Numbered from the stretch's first letter, positions 17,899 through 26,933 are shown. The stretch: 64,000 bases of DNA from Rhizobium sp. ACO-34A (GCA_002600635.1 CP021371.1:3537001-3601000); one strand, 5' to 3'. Numbers and translations: made by a program. The notes: a model not told the origin generated them from the sequence alone.

Positions 17899-18408
17899 TC
17901 AGCGCCTTTCGGGATCGCCCCGGAGGTTTTCCTCGACGGTCACCAGCAGACGGGCCAGCACCTTTACCTCCTTGCCGGAAAGTCCCTTTGTCGCCACGCG
18001 CTCGCAATCGTCGGCCGCACTCACGATCCGCTCGATGCTGTTGCGCCCCTCTTCCGTCAGATAGACCTTGGTCAATCGCGCGTCCTTGTCATCGGCGCGG
18101 CGCATGACGAAACCCTGCGCTTCCATGCGGCCGATGGTGCGCGTCATGGTCGGCGCCTTGACGCCGAGCCGCTGGGCAAGCGCGCCCGGCGTAATGCCAT
18201 CCTCCTCCCCGAGAAGCTGCATCACGCCGTCCTGTCCGGCATAAAGGCCGCTGTCGGCAAGATTGTGCGAAAGCCTTGTGCGCATGGTGCGGGCAAGCTG
18301 GGTGACGAGAACGGTCAGCGGCACGCTTACGGCGCCCGCGTCCTTCTTCTTGCCGCTCTTGTGCTTCTTCTCGCCTTTGTCCTTGTCGCTCTTGTCTTTT
18401 TTGGACAT
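17899..18408 (-). CDS. MarR-family regulator with lysine-rich N-terminal tail
   Basis: 169 residues. The core (residues 30-165) is a winged-helix MarR protein: ITPGALAQRLGVKAPTMTRTIGRME is the recognition region and RRADDKDARLTKVYLTEEG the wing. The first 25 residues, MSKKDKSDKDKGEKKHKSGK and onward, are a charged Lys/Asp tail not usual in the family. Possible in-frame starts inside the core are absent, so the tail looks real. Divergent from the creatininase-like gene 97 bp away, a likely target. Confidence 0.88.
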   Translation of the reverse strand: MSKKDKSDKDKGEKKHKSGKKKDAGAVSVPLTVLVTQLARTMRTRLSHNLADSGLYAGQDGVMQLLGEEDGITPGALAQRLGVKAPTMTRTIGRMEAQGFVMRRADDKDARLTKVYLTEEGRNSIERIVSAADDCERVATKGLSGKEVKVLARLLVTVEENLRGDPERR

Positions 18409-18505
18409 GCTGCCTCCCGCGCCGCCCGATGGCGGCCTTGCCTCTTAGCGCCGGCCTGAAACTCTGGCGTTGAAATCCATAGCGAAAATAAAAGACAGAA
18501 ACCAG

Positions 18506-19333
18506 ATGGCGAAGCCCCGGCCGCACTTCCATGACAACGACTTGACTGCACCTGTGGAGGAACGCCGCGACTGGATCGCCGTCCTGCCGCTCGGCGCCCA
18601 CGAGCAGCATGGCCCTCACCTGCCTTTCGAAACGGACGCGCTGATCGCCGGGGGCATTGCAGAACGGCTGCTTGCCGTACTCCCGGAAGATCTGCCCGTC
18701 ACCTTCCTGCCTGTCGAACCCGTCGGCTATTCACCCGAGCACATGGACGTCGAGGGCACGAAAAGCCTCGCCTTCGACGAGGCCGTCAACCGGTGGCTGG
18801 CAATAGCCGAGGACCTCTCCCGCAAGGGCATCCGCAAGCTCGTCCTCCTGAATGCCCATGGCGGCAATTCGCCGCTGATGACCATCGTCATCACGGAAGC
18901 ACGGCTGCGTTTCGACATGCTGGCGGTCGCCACCAGCTGGACCCGCTTCGGCGTGCCGGAAGGTGTCATTACGCCGGAGGCCAAGGCGATCGACATCCAT
19001 GGCGGCCTGATCGAAACGTCGGTGATGCTCGCCCTCCATCCCGAACTGGTCGACATGGAAAAGGCTGAGGACTTCCCGTCGCAGCAAACCCGATTTGCCG
19101 AAACCTTCAGCCATCTGCGCGCCTACGGTCCGCACGCCTTCGGCTGGAAGATGTCCGACCTCAACGAACAGGGCGTTGCCGGCAATGCGGCTGCGGCCAC
19201 CGCCGAGGCGGGTGAAAAGCTGATCGCCAATGCTGTGAAGGGCCTCACCGAACTGCTACGCGACGTGCAGCGCTTCGACATCGATACTTTTGTCTGCGCG
19301 GGTGAAAACCTTTCCCCTGAACAAAGCCTTTGA
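18506..19333 (+). CDS. Creatininase-family amidohydrolase
   Basis: About 275 residues from ATG at 18506 ([11 protein letters not shown]); a TTG at 18470 would add 12 residues. Creatininase-type metal ligands are visible: [18 protein letters not shown] near the N-terminus, and later HGGNS and a conserved glutamate in [12 protein letters not shown]. The family hydrolyses cyclic amides such as creatinine or formamide intermediates; the substrate here cannot be told. The MarR gene is divergent, and a CobW gene follows. Confidence 0.85.
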   Translation: MAKPRPHFHDNDLTAPVEERRDWIAVLPLGAHEQHGPHLPFETDALIAGGIAERLLAVLPEDLPVTFLPVEPVGYSPEHMDVEGTKSLAFDEAVNRWLAIAEDLSRKGIRKLVLLNAHGGNSPLMTIVITEARLRFDMLAVATSWTRFGVPEGVITPEAKAIDIHGGLIETSVMLALHPELVDMEKAEDFPSQQTRFAETFSHLRAYGPHAFGWKMSDLNEQGVAGNAAAATAEAGEKLIANAVKGLTELLRDVQRFDIDTFVCAGENLSPEQSL

Positions 19334-19410
19334 ACTCGTCCAAGCCAGCGCCTATATGGGGTAACACCATTACGGCGCACACCGCGCTCTTTCACCTCAT
19401 CGAGGATCCC

Positions 19411-20508
19411 ATGACCGAAGCTGCCGCAAAACCCATTCCCGTCACCGTGCTGACCGGCTACCTTGGCGCCGGCAAGACGACGCTTCTCAACCGCATTCTC
19501 TCCGAGAACCACGGCAAGAAATATGCGGTCATCGTCAACGAGTTCGGCGAAATCGGCATCGACAACGACCTCATCGTGGAATCCGACGAGGAAATCTACG
19601 AAATGAACAACGGCTGCGTCTGCTGCACCGTTCGCGGCGACCTGATCCGCGTGGTCGAGGGCCTGATGCGCCGCCCCGGCCGCTTCGACGGCATCATCGT
19701 TGAGACTACCGGCCTTGCCGATCCGGTCCCCGTTGCCCAGACCTTCTTCATGGATGACGACGTTCGCTCCAAGACCGAACTCGACGCCGTCGTCGCGCTG
19801 GTGGACGCCAAGCATCTGCCGCTGCGCCTGAAGGACAGCCGCGAGGCGGAAGACCAGATCGCCTTCGCCGACGTCGTCGTCATCAACAAGACCGACCTCG
19901 TCAGCCATGACGAACTGCACCGCATCGAGGACATCGTCCGCGCCATCAACCCGTCAGCCCGCATCTACGCGACCACCCGTTCCGGCGTCGACCTTGCCCG
20001 CGTGCTGAACCAGGGCGCTTTCAACCTTGAGCGCGCCCTCGAAAACGACCCGCACTTCCTCGACCATGACGATCCGGACCATGTCTGCGGCCCGGAATGC
20101 GGCCACGACCACCATCATCACCACGACCATGATCATGACCACCATCATCACGATCATGGCCACGATCACCATGGCCACCATGATCACGCTCCCTCGCCGA
20201 TCCATGACGTGACGGTCGTCTCGATCTCGCTGCGCGGCGGTGAAATGAACCCCGACCGCTTCTTCCCCTGGATCCAGAAGGTCACCCAGACCGATGGCCC
20301 GAACATCCTGCGCCTCAAGGGCATCATCGCCTTCAAGGGCGACGCGGAACGCTACGTCGTGCAAGGCGTGCACATGATCATCGAAGGCGATCATCAGCGT
20401 CCGTGGAAGGATGGCGAGAAGCGCGAGACCCGTCTCGTCTTCATCGGCCGCAACCTCGACCGCGAAAAACTGGAAAAGAGCTTCCACGCCTGCGAGGCCA
20501 CGGCATGA
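19411..20508 (+). CDS. CobW/ZNG1-family GTP-dependent metallochaperone
   Basis: About 365 residues from ATG at 19411 ([20 protein letters not shown]). The P-loop is [12 protein letters not shown], the metal-binding motif is [10 protein letters not shown] (CxCC type), and [10 protein letters not shown] and NKTDLVS are further GTPase motifs. A very His-rich stretch (about residues 218-262, encoded 20066-20195) probably stores or senses metal. The C-terminal domain fits the family. Such proteins deliver zinc or cobalt to client enzymes. The nearby creatininase-like amidohydrolase and WD40 protein could be clients or partners. Confidence 0.92.
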   Translation: MTEAAAKPIPVTVLTGYLGAGKTTLLNRILSENHGKKYAVIVNEFGEIGIDNDLIVESDEEIYEMNNGCVCCTVRGDLIRVVEGLMRRPGRFDGIIVETTGLADPVPVAQTFFMDDDVRSKTELDAVVALVDAKHLPLRLKDSREAEDQIAFADVVVINKTDLVSHDELHRIEDIVRAINPSARIYATTRSGVDLARVLNQGAFNLERALENDPHFLDHDDPDHVCGPECGHDHHHHHDHDHDHHHHDHGHDHHGHHDHAPSPIHDVTVVSISLRGGEMNPDRFFPWIQKVTQTDGPNILRLKGIIAFKGDAERYVVQGVHMIIEGDHQRPWKDGEKRETRLVFIGRNLDREKLEKSFHACEATA

Positions 20509-20566
20509 CGCCGAAGCATGCCCGACCTTTTGCGATAGACACCATGCCTGAAGGAAAGACTGCCTG

Positions 20567-21553
20567 ATGCCGACGGTTGCCCCTCTCGACCTCGAAGGTC
20601 ACGTCGTCACCTGCGCCTTCCTCGGAGACATCCCTGTCTTCGCAACGGCCACCGGCACGATCCATCGTCTCGACGGCGGCGAAAAGGTGACGGAAGCCCA
20701 TCAGGGCCTGCTCGCCTGCGTCAAGGACACCTCCAGCCAGACCCTCGTCACCGGAGGTGAAGACGGCAAGGTACTGCGCATCGCCCATGACGGTTCGGTC
20801 ACCGAGCTTGCCCATGTCCCGCGCAAGTGGATTTCCGTGGTTGCGGCCGGCCCGCAGGGCGCGGTCGGCTATGCCTATGGCAAGGTCGCCCATGTCCGCC
20901 TCGCCGATGGCGGGACGAAGGAGTTTACAGAAGAGCGCACCGTTGAGGGCATCGACTTCGCCCCCAAGGGCATGCGCATTGCCGTCGCCCGCTACAATGG
21001 CGTGACGCTTCACTGGGTCGGCACCAGCGGTGCGCCGGTGGATCTGGAATGGAAGGGCGCTCATACCGGCGTGACCTTCTCTCCGGACGGCCGCTTCGTC
21101 GTCACCACCATGCAGGAAAATGCTCTGCATGGATGGAAACTCGACAGCAAGGCCTCCGACGCCCGTCACATGCGCATGACCGGCTATCCCTCTAAGGTGA
21201 AGTCTCTTTCGTGGTCGGTGAAGGGCAAGTGGCTTGCCTCCTCGGGAGCGCCGGCGGCAATCGTCTGGCCCTTCTCCAGCAAGGACGGCCCGATGGGCAA
21301 GGCACCGCTGGAACTCGGCACCCGCGCCAATATCATGGTGAGCCAGGTCGCGTTCCATCCGGCTGAAGAAGTGCTCGCCATCGGCTTCGTCGACGGCATG
21401 ATCCTCGCCGTTCGCATTGCCGACGGCAAGGAAGCGCTGCTGCGTCGTCCGGGCAAGGGAGCGATCACCTCGCTGGGCTGGAGCGCCAACGGCAAGCTCG
21501 TCGCCTTCGCATCCGACGCCGGCGATTGCGGCGTCGTGGACATCACTGCGTGA
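20567..21553 (+). CDS. WD40-repeat protein
   Basis: 328 residues composed of about seven repeats, for example LVTGGEDGKVLRIAHDG, GVTFSPDGRFVVTTMQENAL and KLVAFASDAGDCGVVDI. No signal peptide, so cytoplasmic. WD40 proteins make beta-propellers used for protein interaction. It starts 58 bp after the CobW gene on the same strand and is closed by a terminator at 21597-21627, so the two genes are likely one unit. A conserved CobW-WD40 pairing suggests a metal-delivery complex, but that is inference. Confidence 0.85.
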   Translation: MPTVAPLDLEGHVVTCAFLGDIPVFATATGTIHRLDGGEKVTEAHQGLLACVKDTSSQTLVTGGEDGKVLRIAHDGSVTELAHVPRKWISVVAAGPQGAVGYAYGKVAHVRLADGGTKEFTEERTVEGIDFAPKGMRIAVARYNGVTLHWVGTSGAPVDLEWKGAHTGVTFSPDGRFVVTTMQENALHGWKLDSKASDARHMRMTGYPSKVKSLSWSVKGKWLASSGAPAAIVWPFSSKDGPMGKAPLELGTRANIMVSQVAFHPAEEVLAIGFVDGMILAVRIADGKEALLRRPGKGAITSLGWSANGKLVAFASDAGDCGVVDITA

Positions 21554-21596
21554 CGGTCCCGGCGGCAGCCGGAATGATGACAACCACGCGGACATG

Positions 21597-21627
21597 AAAA
21601 AGGCCGGAGGCTAAGCCCCCGGCCTTT
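21597..21627. terminator. Bidirectional terminator (WD40 gene / ompW)
   Basis: AAAGGCCGG and CCGGCCTTT pair around AGGCTAAGCCC, with A and T flanks. It lies between two convergent genes. Confidence 0.8.
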
Positions 21628-21655
21628 CTGCGTTCAGCAATTCCTGATCCGGAGA

Positions 21656-22348
21656 TCAGAAACGGTAGGTTACACCGGCGCCGATCAGCCACGGATCGAG
21701 CTTGGCGCTGCCCTTGAGGTCCGTGCCGCCGACGGTGACGTCGAAGTCGGGCTTCAGGAAGATCTTCTTCACGTCGAAGTTCACACCCCAATGGTCGTTG
21801 ACCATGTAGTCGAAACCGACTTGAAGCGCTGCACCGAAGGTGTTCTTGATGTCGAGGTCGTCAGCGGACTTGGCATCCTGGCTGTAGAACATCGTGTAGT
21901 TGATACCTGCGCCGACATAGGGCTTGAAGGCGCCGAAGTCGGTGAAGTGATACTGCAGGGTCAGTGTCGGGGGCAGAAGCCATGTGCTGCCAATCTTGCC
22001 GAGGCTCTTAATCGAGTCTTCGCCGTAAACGTTGGCGCGGGTCGTGCCGAGGATGAGTTCAGCAGCGATATTGTCGGTGAAGTAGTAGGTGATGTCGAGT
22101 TCCGGGATGACCGAGTCGCTGTAGGACAGGTCGGAATTGGCAACGCCATTGACCTTGCCTTCATCGTTGGTGATGACGCCGAGACCACGAACGCGGATCT
22201 GCCACGGGCTGAGCGCGGAAATGGCGGGCGCTTCCGGCGTCGGCTCGGCAACCGGCGATACGTCCGCCGCGTAGGCCGCCTGGCCGATCAGCAGGAATGC
22301 AGTGGTTGCAGCAAGGGCGCCGATCCGCCTCGTCCACATCATGGTCAT
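21656..22348 (-). CDS. OmpW-family outer-membrane protein
   Basis: 230 residues with a signal peptide (AATTAFLLIGQAAYAADV) and an eight-stranded barrel pattern: WQIRVRGLGVITNDEG, ELDITYYFTDNIAAELILG, WLLPPTLTLQYHF, and the terminal aromatic GAGVTYRF. These match OmpW, a small outer-membrane pore for hydrophobic compounds whose expression often responds to oxygen or stress. An Fnr/FixK-like box lies 67 bp upstream of the start (22415-22428), supporting oxygen control. Confidence 0.9.
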   Translation of the reverse strand: MTMMWTRRIGALAATTAFLLIGQAAYAADVSPVAEPTPEAPAISALSPWQIRVRGLGVITNDEGKVNGVANSDLSYSDSVIPELDITYYFTDNIAAELILGTTRANVYGEDSIKSLGKIGSTWLLPPTLTLQYHFTDFGAFKPYVGAGINYTMFYSQDAKSADDLDIKNTFGAALQVGFDYMVNDHWGVNFDVKKIFLKPDFDVTVGGTDLKGSAKLDPWLIGAGVTYRF

Positions 22349-22414
22349 AGATCTCTCCTTATGAATAAAAGGCTTTTGCCGCAGACGAATATGGACCCAT
22401 TCAGGACGTGCGGG

Positions 22415-22428
22415 TTGAGCTAAATCAA
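22415..22428. promoter_or_regulatory. Fnr/FixK-like box upstream of ompW
   Basis: TTGAGCTAAATCAA matches the consensus TTGAT-N4-ATCAA at nine of ten defined positions. It lies 67 bp before the ompW start, in a position suited for activation. Confidence 0.5.
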
Positions 22429-22636
22429 TGCGCTGGGCGTCTGAGGCCCTGCCACGAAGGCAATAGTCGCACCTGTCGCAATTTGGCCACAGTCAGAATT
22501 GACGAATGATAAACGTGCAGCATGCGATCTATTTTTCACCGGAAATACGCCCGCCCCGCCGCCAACAAGACTCATTTCAGGCGGACTGATTCTCGGATAG
22601 ATTCTCGCAAGCTCCAGAACCGGACGATCGATCCCG

Positions 22637-23485
22637 ATGCGCGCTTCACTCTATTCCGCCACCTTCATGTTGCTGCTGGCGATGTCGCCCACATCCACAA
22701 AAGCAGCAGAACCTGAACTCGCCGGCCTTGGCGATTCTGTCCCCGGAGCGGCATCGGCGACCTTCTTCGATCTCGCGCGCACCTTCGTCACCGATCTTCA
22801 ACCCGACGGCATGGGCTGGATTGGACACGCACTCGACGCCAAGCTTTCGAAGAGGCTGGATCTGGAAACGGACTGGCCTGATGGACTCTCGATCGACGGC
22901 GTGGAAACCGTGACGCTCGGCAGCGGCGAGAAGCAGCGCCTTGCCGTGCTGTTCGACTTCGGCCCGCTATCCGAGGAGCCATTGGCGCCAGCAATCCTTG
23001 CGCTCTACACGACCGCCGGCGAGCCGCAATTGATCGACGCCGTCGACATCGGTCTTGATCGCGAGACGGGGCTTGTGGAGCCGGGCGTGCTCGATCTCGG
23101 CGACGGCGCACAGGCAATCATCAGCGAAAGCAGCCACTGGAATTCCAACCAGACCTACCGCACGACCAGCATCGTTCTGGCGGACAAAAACCACCTGCAG
23201 AGTGTCGATGACATCCTGACGCTCTCGGAGCGCTATTGCGGCCTGAACCGCCTGCAGGAGCCGGTGATTTCGGCAGAGCCGGAAAAAACAGGCGGACGCG
23301 CCGCCATTCGCGTCGAGGTAAAGCTGCGCGACGAGAAGGTCGAGGAAAGCTGCGACACGCAGGAAGCGCCGTCTGAAGCACGCACAGTCTCGGTGCTCTA
23401 TCGCTGGAACGGTGCGACAAAGACCTACGAACCGGACTCGCAGGATATCAAAACCCTGGAAGACGAAAACGAGAAGCGGTTCTGA
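22637..23485 (+). CDS. Secreted protein of unknown function
   Basis: 282 residues with an N-terminal signal peptide (MRASLYSATFMLLLAMSPTSTKAAEPE). The remainder is soluble, acidic and beta-rich, with no motif I recognise; two cysteines occur late (ERYCGLNR and ESCDTQ). Possibly periplasmic. No operon partner: both flanks are outer-membrane protein genes on the opposite strand. A terminator follows at 23532-23568. Codon use is like the neighbours, so there is no sign of recent transfer. Confidence 0.7.
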   Translation: MRASLYSATFMLLLAMSPTSTKAAEPELAGLGDSVPGAASATFFDLARTFVTDLQPDGMGWIGHALDAKLSKRLDLETDWPDGLSIDGVETVTLGSGEKQRLAVLFDFGPLSEEPLAPAILALYTTAGEPQLIDAVDIGLDRETGLVEPGVLDLGDGAQAIISESSHWNSNQTYRTTSIVLADKNHLQSVDDILTLSERYCGLNRLQEPVISAEPEKTGGRAAIRVEVKLRDEKVEESCDTQEAPSEARTVSVLYRWNGATKTYEPDSQDIKTLEDENEKRF

Positions 23486-23531
23486 GGCGAACCTGCCCTA
23501 CTCTTCCAATGTCTGGCCACCTCAAACGGAA

Positions 23532-23568
23532 AGCCCGACCCTCCTGATTGGAAGGCCGGGCGTTTTGT
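23532..23568. terminator. Intrinsic terminator
   Basis: GCCCG-A-CC and GG-C-CGGGC pair around CTCCTGATTGGAA and are followed by GTTTTGTTT. It closes the upstream secreted-protein gene and may also act on the convergent omp gene. Confidence 0.7.
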
Positions 23569-23589
23569 TTGCGAGAACGGATAATCCCG

Positions 23590-24228
23590 TCAGAACTTCA
23601 GGCCGAGACCGACATTCACCACATGCTGATTGAAGTCGGTATCCACCCCGAGAATGTTCTTCTCGGCATAGTCGTTGTAACGATACTCGACGCGCGTGAA
23701 GAGCTGGTCGGTCACGGCGTAGTCGAAGCCGGCGCCGAGCGTCCAGCCGTTCAGCGTCTTGTCTTCGCCGAAACCGGGACCATCGACGGAGAAGTTCGTA
23801 GCCGTCCAGCCGCCGGCTGCGTAAAGCAGCGCGCGATCCATCGCGTAGCCGACACGACCGCGGACAGAGCCGTTCAGGCCCGTCTTGACGTCCACATCGC
23901 CGTAGCTGTTTTCGTTCCAGTCATAATTGAGGTCGCCCTCGACGCCGAGGATGATGTTGCTGCCGACATCGAAGTTCCAGCCGGCGAAGCCGCCGAACCG
24001 TCCGCCATCGAAGTCGTCGGAGGCAGAGCCGACGCCATCGTAGAAATCACCGTTCCCCCAGCCATAACCGCCGAAGGCACCGACATAGCCACCTGCCCAG
24101 GAGAAAACCGGCGCGGCCTCAATGGCTTGCGGCGGCGGTGCCGGAGCCTCAACGACGGCATCTGCAGCAAGGGCCGTTGAGGAGATCGCCGCAGCGGCAA
24201 CCGAACCAAGCAAAAGTTTCTTCAACAT
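23590..24228 (-). CDS. Omp25/Omp31-family outer-membrane beta-barrel protein
   Basis: 212 residues. Signal peptide MLKKLLLGSVAAAAISSTALA, then a Pro-rich linker (EAPAPPPQAIEAAPVFSW), then an eight-stranded barrel with the family hallmarks WAGGYVGAFGGYGWGNG, FAGWNFDVGSNIILGVEGDL and GSVRGRVGYAMDRALLYAAGG, and a terminal phenylalanine (NVGLGLKF). These are abundant structural outer-membrane proteins in Brucella and rhizobia. Single-gene unit; the promoter must lie in the 340-bp spacer upstream. Confidence 0.92.
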   Translation of the reverse strand: MLKKLLLGSVAAAAISSTALAADAVVEAPAPPPQAIEAAPVFSWAGGYVGAFGGYGWGNGDFYDGVGSASDDFDGGRFGGFAGWNFDVGSNIILGVEGDLNYDWNENSYGDVDVKTGLNGSVRGRVGYAMDRALLYAAGGWTATNFSVDGPGFGEDKTLNGWTLGAGFDYAVTDQLFTRVEYRYNDYAEKNILGVDTDFNQHVVNVGLGLKF

Positions 24229-24571
24229 AGAGGTACACTCCTATCTCGCAGTCCCGCGCCGGGCAGGATCATGCGGTTGGTCATGACGTACATGTCATGG
24301 TGCTATAACGAGCACGAGGTGCCACTTTGTTCCCCATACGGGGCGATTTTTAGGCGGAGCTTTAAAAGCAGGACACGAGACCGTTACCCGATCGCAACAT
24401 CAGCGGGCTGCCACAACGAAAAACGCCCCCTCCCTGTGGATAGGGAGAGGGCGCTGGTCCCGCCGCCGCGACGGGATGAAAGGCTCGCACTCGACCAACG
24501 GCTCAGATGCCGGAGCAGCCCCCTCCGGACGCATCGAACTCTGTCGGTGGCGCGAGCCTGTCTCTCAGGTT
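24229..24571. other. 343-bp spacer between omp gene and GNAT gene
   Basis: No gene seen. It holds the upstream region of the minus-strand omp gene at 24228 and the terminator of the decarboxylase-GNAT transcript near 24418-24453. The rest shows no recognisable element. Confidence 0.5.
24418..24453 (-). terminator. Intrinsic terminator of the decarboxylase-GNAT operon
   Basis: Read on the minus strand, CGCCCTCTCCCT and AGGGAGGGGGCG form a 12-bp stem with a 6-nt loop, followed by TTTTT. It lies 119 bp beyond the GNAT stop. Confidence 0.8.
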
Positions 24572-25165
24572 TCAGGCCGCGCGGCGATAGGCCGGGGCCG
24601 ACAGCTTGCGGCCGGAGGCAACGATCATGCCTGCGGCACCATCGAGCCAGTCTGCCTTGAGCTCCAGCGCCAGAAACCGCTCGCGGGCGAACGGGCCGGG
24701 CATGACCAGATGCTGGGTCTTGCCGGCGAAGAAGCCGAACCGCTCATAATAAGGCGCATCGCCAACCAGCAGGATGGCGCCATGGGCACGGTTCTTCGCT
24801 TCGAGAATGGCAGCCCGCATCAGCGCCGAGCCGATGCCCTTGCCTTCATGGGCCGCATCGACGGCGAGCGGACCGAGCAGCAGCGCGTCGATGACGGTGC
24901 CGTCACGACCGACACCGGCCTCGACATTCCACAGCCGGACGGTGCCGACGACATGGCCGTCCCGGTCACGGGCGACAAACGCGAGCCCTTCCGCCGGCAG
25001 CCGGCCGCGACGGATCTTCTCCGACGACTTCTTGCGGCGGTCCGCGCCCATGGCGCGATCAAGCAAAGCTTCGCGCGCGACGACATCCGCCGGCGTTTCG
25101 ACATCGATGACAAAGGCAGGTGCAGGCGCAAAGAATGCGCGCACGCTATCAAGAACAGCGGCCAT
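24572..25165 (-). CDS. GNAT-family N-acetyltransferase
   Basis: 197 residues from ATG at 25165, preceded by GGGAGG; a longer frame from 25285 overlaps the decarboxylase and is rejected. The acetyl-CoA loop is visible in PLAVDAAHEGKGIGSALM, followed by YYERFGFF, typical of the YhbS-like branch. It lies 76 bp downstream of the ornithine/lysine decarboxylase gene with no terminator between, so it may act on the diamine product or a derivative. That link is inference from context. Confidence 0.87.
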   Translation of the reverse strand: MAAVLDSVRAFFAPAPAFVIDVETPADVVAREALLDRAMGADRRKKSSEKIRRGRLPAEGLAFVARDRDGHVVGTVRLWNVEAGVGRDGTVIDALLLGPLAVDAAHEGKGIGSALMRAAILEAKNRAHGAILLVGDAPYYERFGFFAGKTQHLVMPGPFARERFLALELKADWLDGAAGMIVASGRKLSAPAYRRAA

Positions 25166-25241
25166 GGTGGCCTCCCGAACCAAGAGAGTTTCCGATGATG
25201 TTGTTTTTGTTGCCGTGCCGGTCATGCCGGCACGGTCGACA

Positions 25242-26375
25242 TCAGATAACGTAGGCCTTGAGCGGCTCGAAACCGTTGAAGGCAACCGCCGAGTAGGTGG
25301 TCGTATAGGCGCCGGTGCCTTCGATCAGGACCTCGTCGCCAATCGTCAGCGACACCGGCAGCGGGTACATGTTCTTTTCGTACAGCACGTCAGCGGAATC
25401 GCAGGTGGGGCCGGCCAGCACGCAGGGCTCCATCTCGTCAGCATCGCGAGCGGTGCGGATCGGGTAGCGGATCGCCTCGTCCATGGTTTCGGCGAGACCG
25501 CCGAACTTGCCGATGTCGAGGAAGACCCAGCGATGCGCATCGTTGTCCGACTTCTTCGAGACGAGGACGACCTCGGCCTTGATGACGCCGGCATTGCCGA
25601 CCATGCCACGGCCCGGCTCGATGATCGTGCGCGGGATGTGGTTGCCGAAGTGCTTCTTCAGCGCGCCGTTGATCGCGCGGCCATAGGCTTCCGCCGACGG
25701 GATGTCGCGCAGGTACTTGGTCGGGAAGCCGCCGCCCATGTTGACCATCTGCAGGTGAATGCCCTGCTTGGCCAGCGAGGTGAAGACGCGCTTGGCATCG
25801 CCGAGAGCGGCATCCCAGGCATCGACCTTGGTCATCTGCGAACCGACATGGAAGGACACGCCGTAGGACTCGAGACCGAGCTGGTGAGCATAGACCAGCA
25901 CATCGACCGCCATCTGCGGAACGCAGCCGAACTTGCGCGAAAGCGGCCATTCGGCGCCTTCGCCATCGGTCAGCACGCGGCAGAACACGCGGGCGCCGGG
26001 AGCGGCGCGCGAGATCTTTTCGACTTCCTCATGGCTGTCGACCGCAAAGAGATCGACGCCGAGAGCGTTTGCGCGCGCGATATCGCGTTCCTTCTTGATC
26101 GTGTTGCCGAAGGAGATGCGGTCGGCGGAAGCACCGGCATCGAGCGCCATCTGGATCTCGGCAACCGAAGCGCAATCGAAGCTCGAGCCCATGGAGGCGA
26201 GCAGCGACAGGATTTCCGGAGCCGGGTTGGCCTTCACGGCGTAGTAGATAGAGCTGTCCGGCAGGGCGTGACGGAAGGCGCTGTAATTGTCGCGCACGAC
26301 GTCGAGATCAACCACGAGGCAGGGACCTTCGGGACGTCGGGTGTTGATGAAGTCGAGAATACGAGCGGTGGCCAT
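25242..26375 (-). CDS. odc: PLP-dependent ornithine/lysine decarboxylase
   Basis: 377 residues from ATG at 26375 (MATARILDFINTRR). It is of the eukaryotic-type fold III family, which converts ornithine to putrescine or lysine to cadaverine. The cofactor lysine is Lys48 in IYYAVKANP; other signatures are SFHVGSQ, MVNMGGGFPTKYL, EPGRGMVGNAG (phosphate binding) and GPTCDSADVL, which supplies the catalytic cysteine across the dimer. The length fits. It is preceded by a long structured leader, so expression is probably controlled after transcription start. Confidence 0.93.
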   Translation of the reverse strand: MATARILDFINTRRPEGPCLVVDLDVVRDNYSAFRHALPDSSIYYAVKANPAPEILSLLASMGSSFDCASVAEIQMALDAGASADRISFGNTIKKERDIARANALGVDLFAVDSHEEVEKISRAAPGARVFCRVLTDGEGAEWPLSRKFGCVPQMAVDVLVYAHQLGLESYGVSFHVGSQMTKVDAWDAALGDAKRVFTSLAKQGIHLQMVNMGGGFPTKYLRDIPSAEAYGRAINGALKKHFGNHIPRTIIEPGRGMVGNAGVIKAEVVLVSKKSDNDAHRWVFLDIGKFGGLAETMDEAIRYPIRTARDADEMEPCVLAGPTCDSADVLYEKNMYPLPVSLTIGDEVLIEGTGAYTTTYSAVAFNGFEPLKAYVI

Positions 26376-26811
26376 GGGTGTATCCCTCACAAGTTCCAAG
26401 GATCCCGAACCCGTTGCGGGGCGCGAGAGGACAAAGGACGAAGAGACATCGCACGAATCCAGTTGGTGGAGACACTGGTGCCGTACGAACGCTCAACGCG
26501 CGAAACGATGGATAAACGCCCTCTCGGTCGAGAGCATGAATCCGCTTTGTCTGCCATGGATTGGAGGGGTAACCCTACCGCACTTCCGGCAATGATGGTG
26601 TGCCTCTTCAGTGACCCCGGCTGATGGAAAGCCGGGAGAGAACCAGAAAGGCCCGCACCGTCGTTGCTTCAAGATGTCCTCGCATTTCCCGGTTGGCCGG
26701 AATAGCGACTGGAGGGGTTAGTTCCAGGTACCTTACCGATGACCTCACCTTAGGGATAAATCCCAGTTCGAGGGTCGGCGGACACCCACAGGCACGTGCG
26801 ACTTTGGGCAG
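26376..26811 (-). ncRNA. speF-type leader RNA upstream of the decarboxylase
   Basis: About 435 nt without a convincing reading frame separates the inferred transcription start from the decarboxylase ATG. Several helices are visible on the minus strand, for example CCCGGCTT-TCCATC-AGCCGGG near 26622-26635, and CTCTCGG / CCGAGAG near 26520-26535. Structured leaders of about 400 nt before ornithine decarboxylase genes of alphaproteobacteria are known as the speF element; position, length and downstream gene all fit. I identify it by context and helices, not by a covariance-model match. Confidence 0.7.
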
Positions 26812-26817
26812 CCCGTG

Positions 26818-26846
26818 AGATATGAATATTCGTCGTCATAATCAAG
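26818..26846 (-). promoter_or_regulatory. Probable sigma-70 promoter of the decarboxylase leader
   Basis: On the minus strand CTTGAT (26846-26841), a 17-nt spacer and ATATCT (26823-26818) resemble the rhizobial CTTGAC-N17-CTATAT promoter. This would start RNA near 26811. Confidence 0.5.
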
Positions 26847-26933
26847 AGGTTTTTGCAACCGTCATAAGAAAATCGATTGAACAATCTCTCGTTTTGTTCA
26901 CTATTTGGAACAAATCAGGAGAAAGACCGCTTC

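Noticed and set aside
20066..20195. His-rich region as a tandem-repeat or frameshift artefact
   Set aside because: The frame stays open through it and such loops are normal in CobW proteins.
26308..26496. A 62-codon minus-strand frame (TTG start) overlapping the decarboxylase start
   Set aside because: It covers the 3' part of the leader; no ribosome-binding site and no similarity to known leader peptides. A regulatory leader peptide cannot be fully excluded.
24774..26624. A 616-codon plus-strand open frame opposite the decarboxylase
   Set aside because: Antisense to a clear PLP decarboxylase with catalytic motifs; composition looks random.
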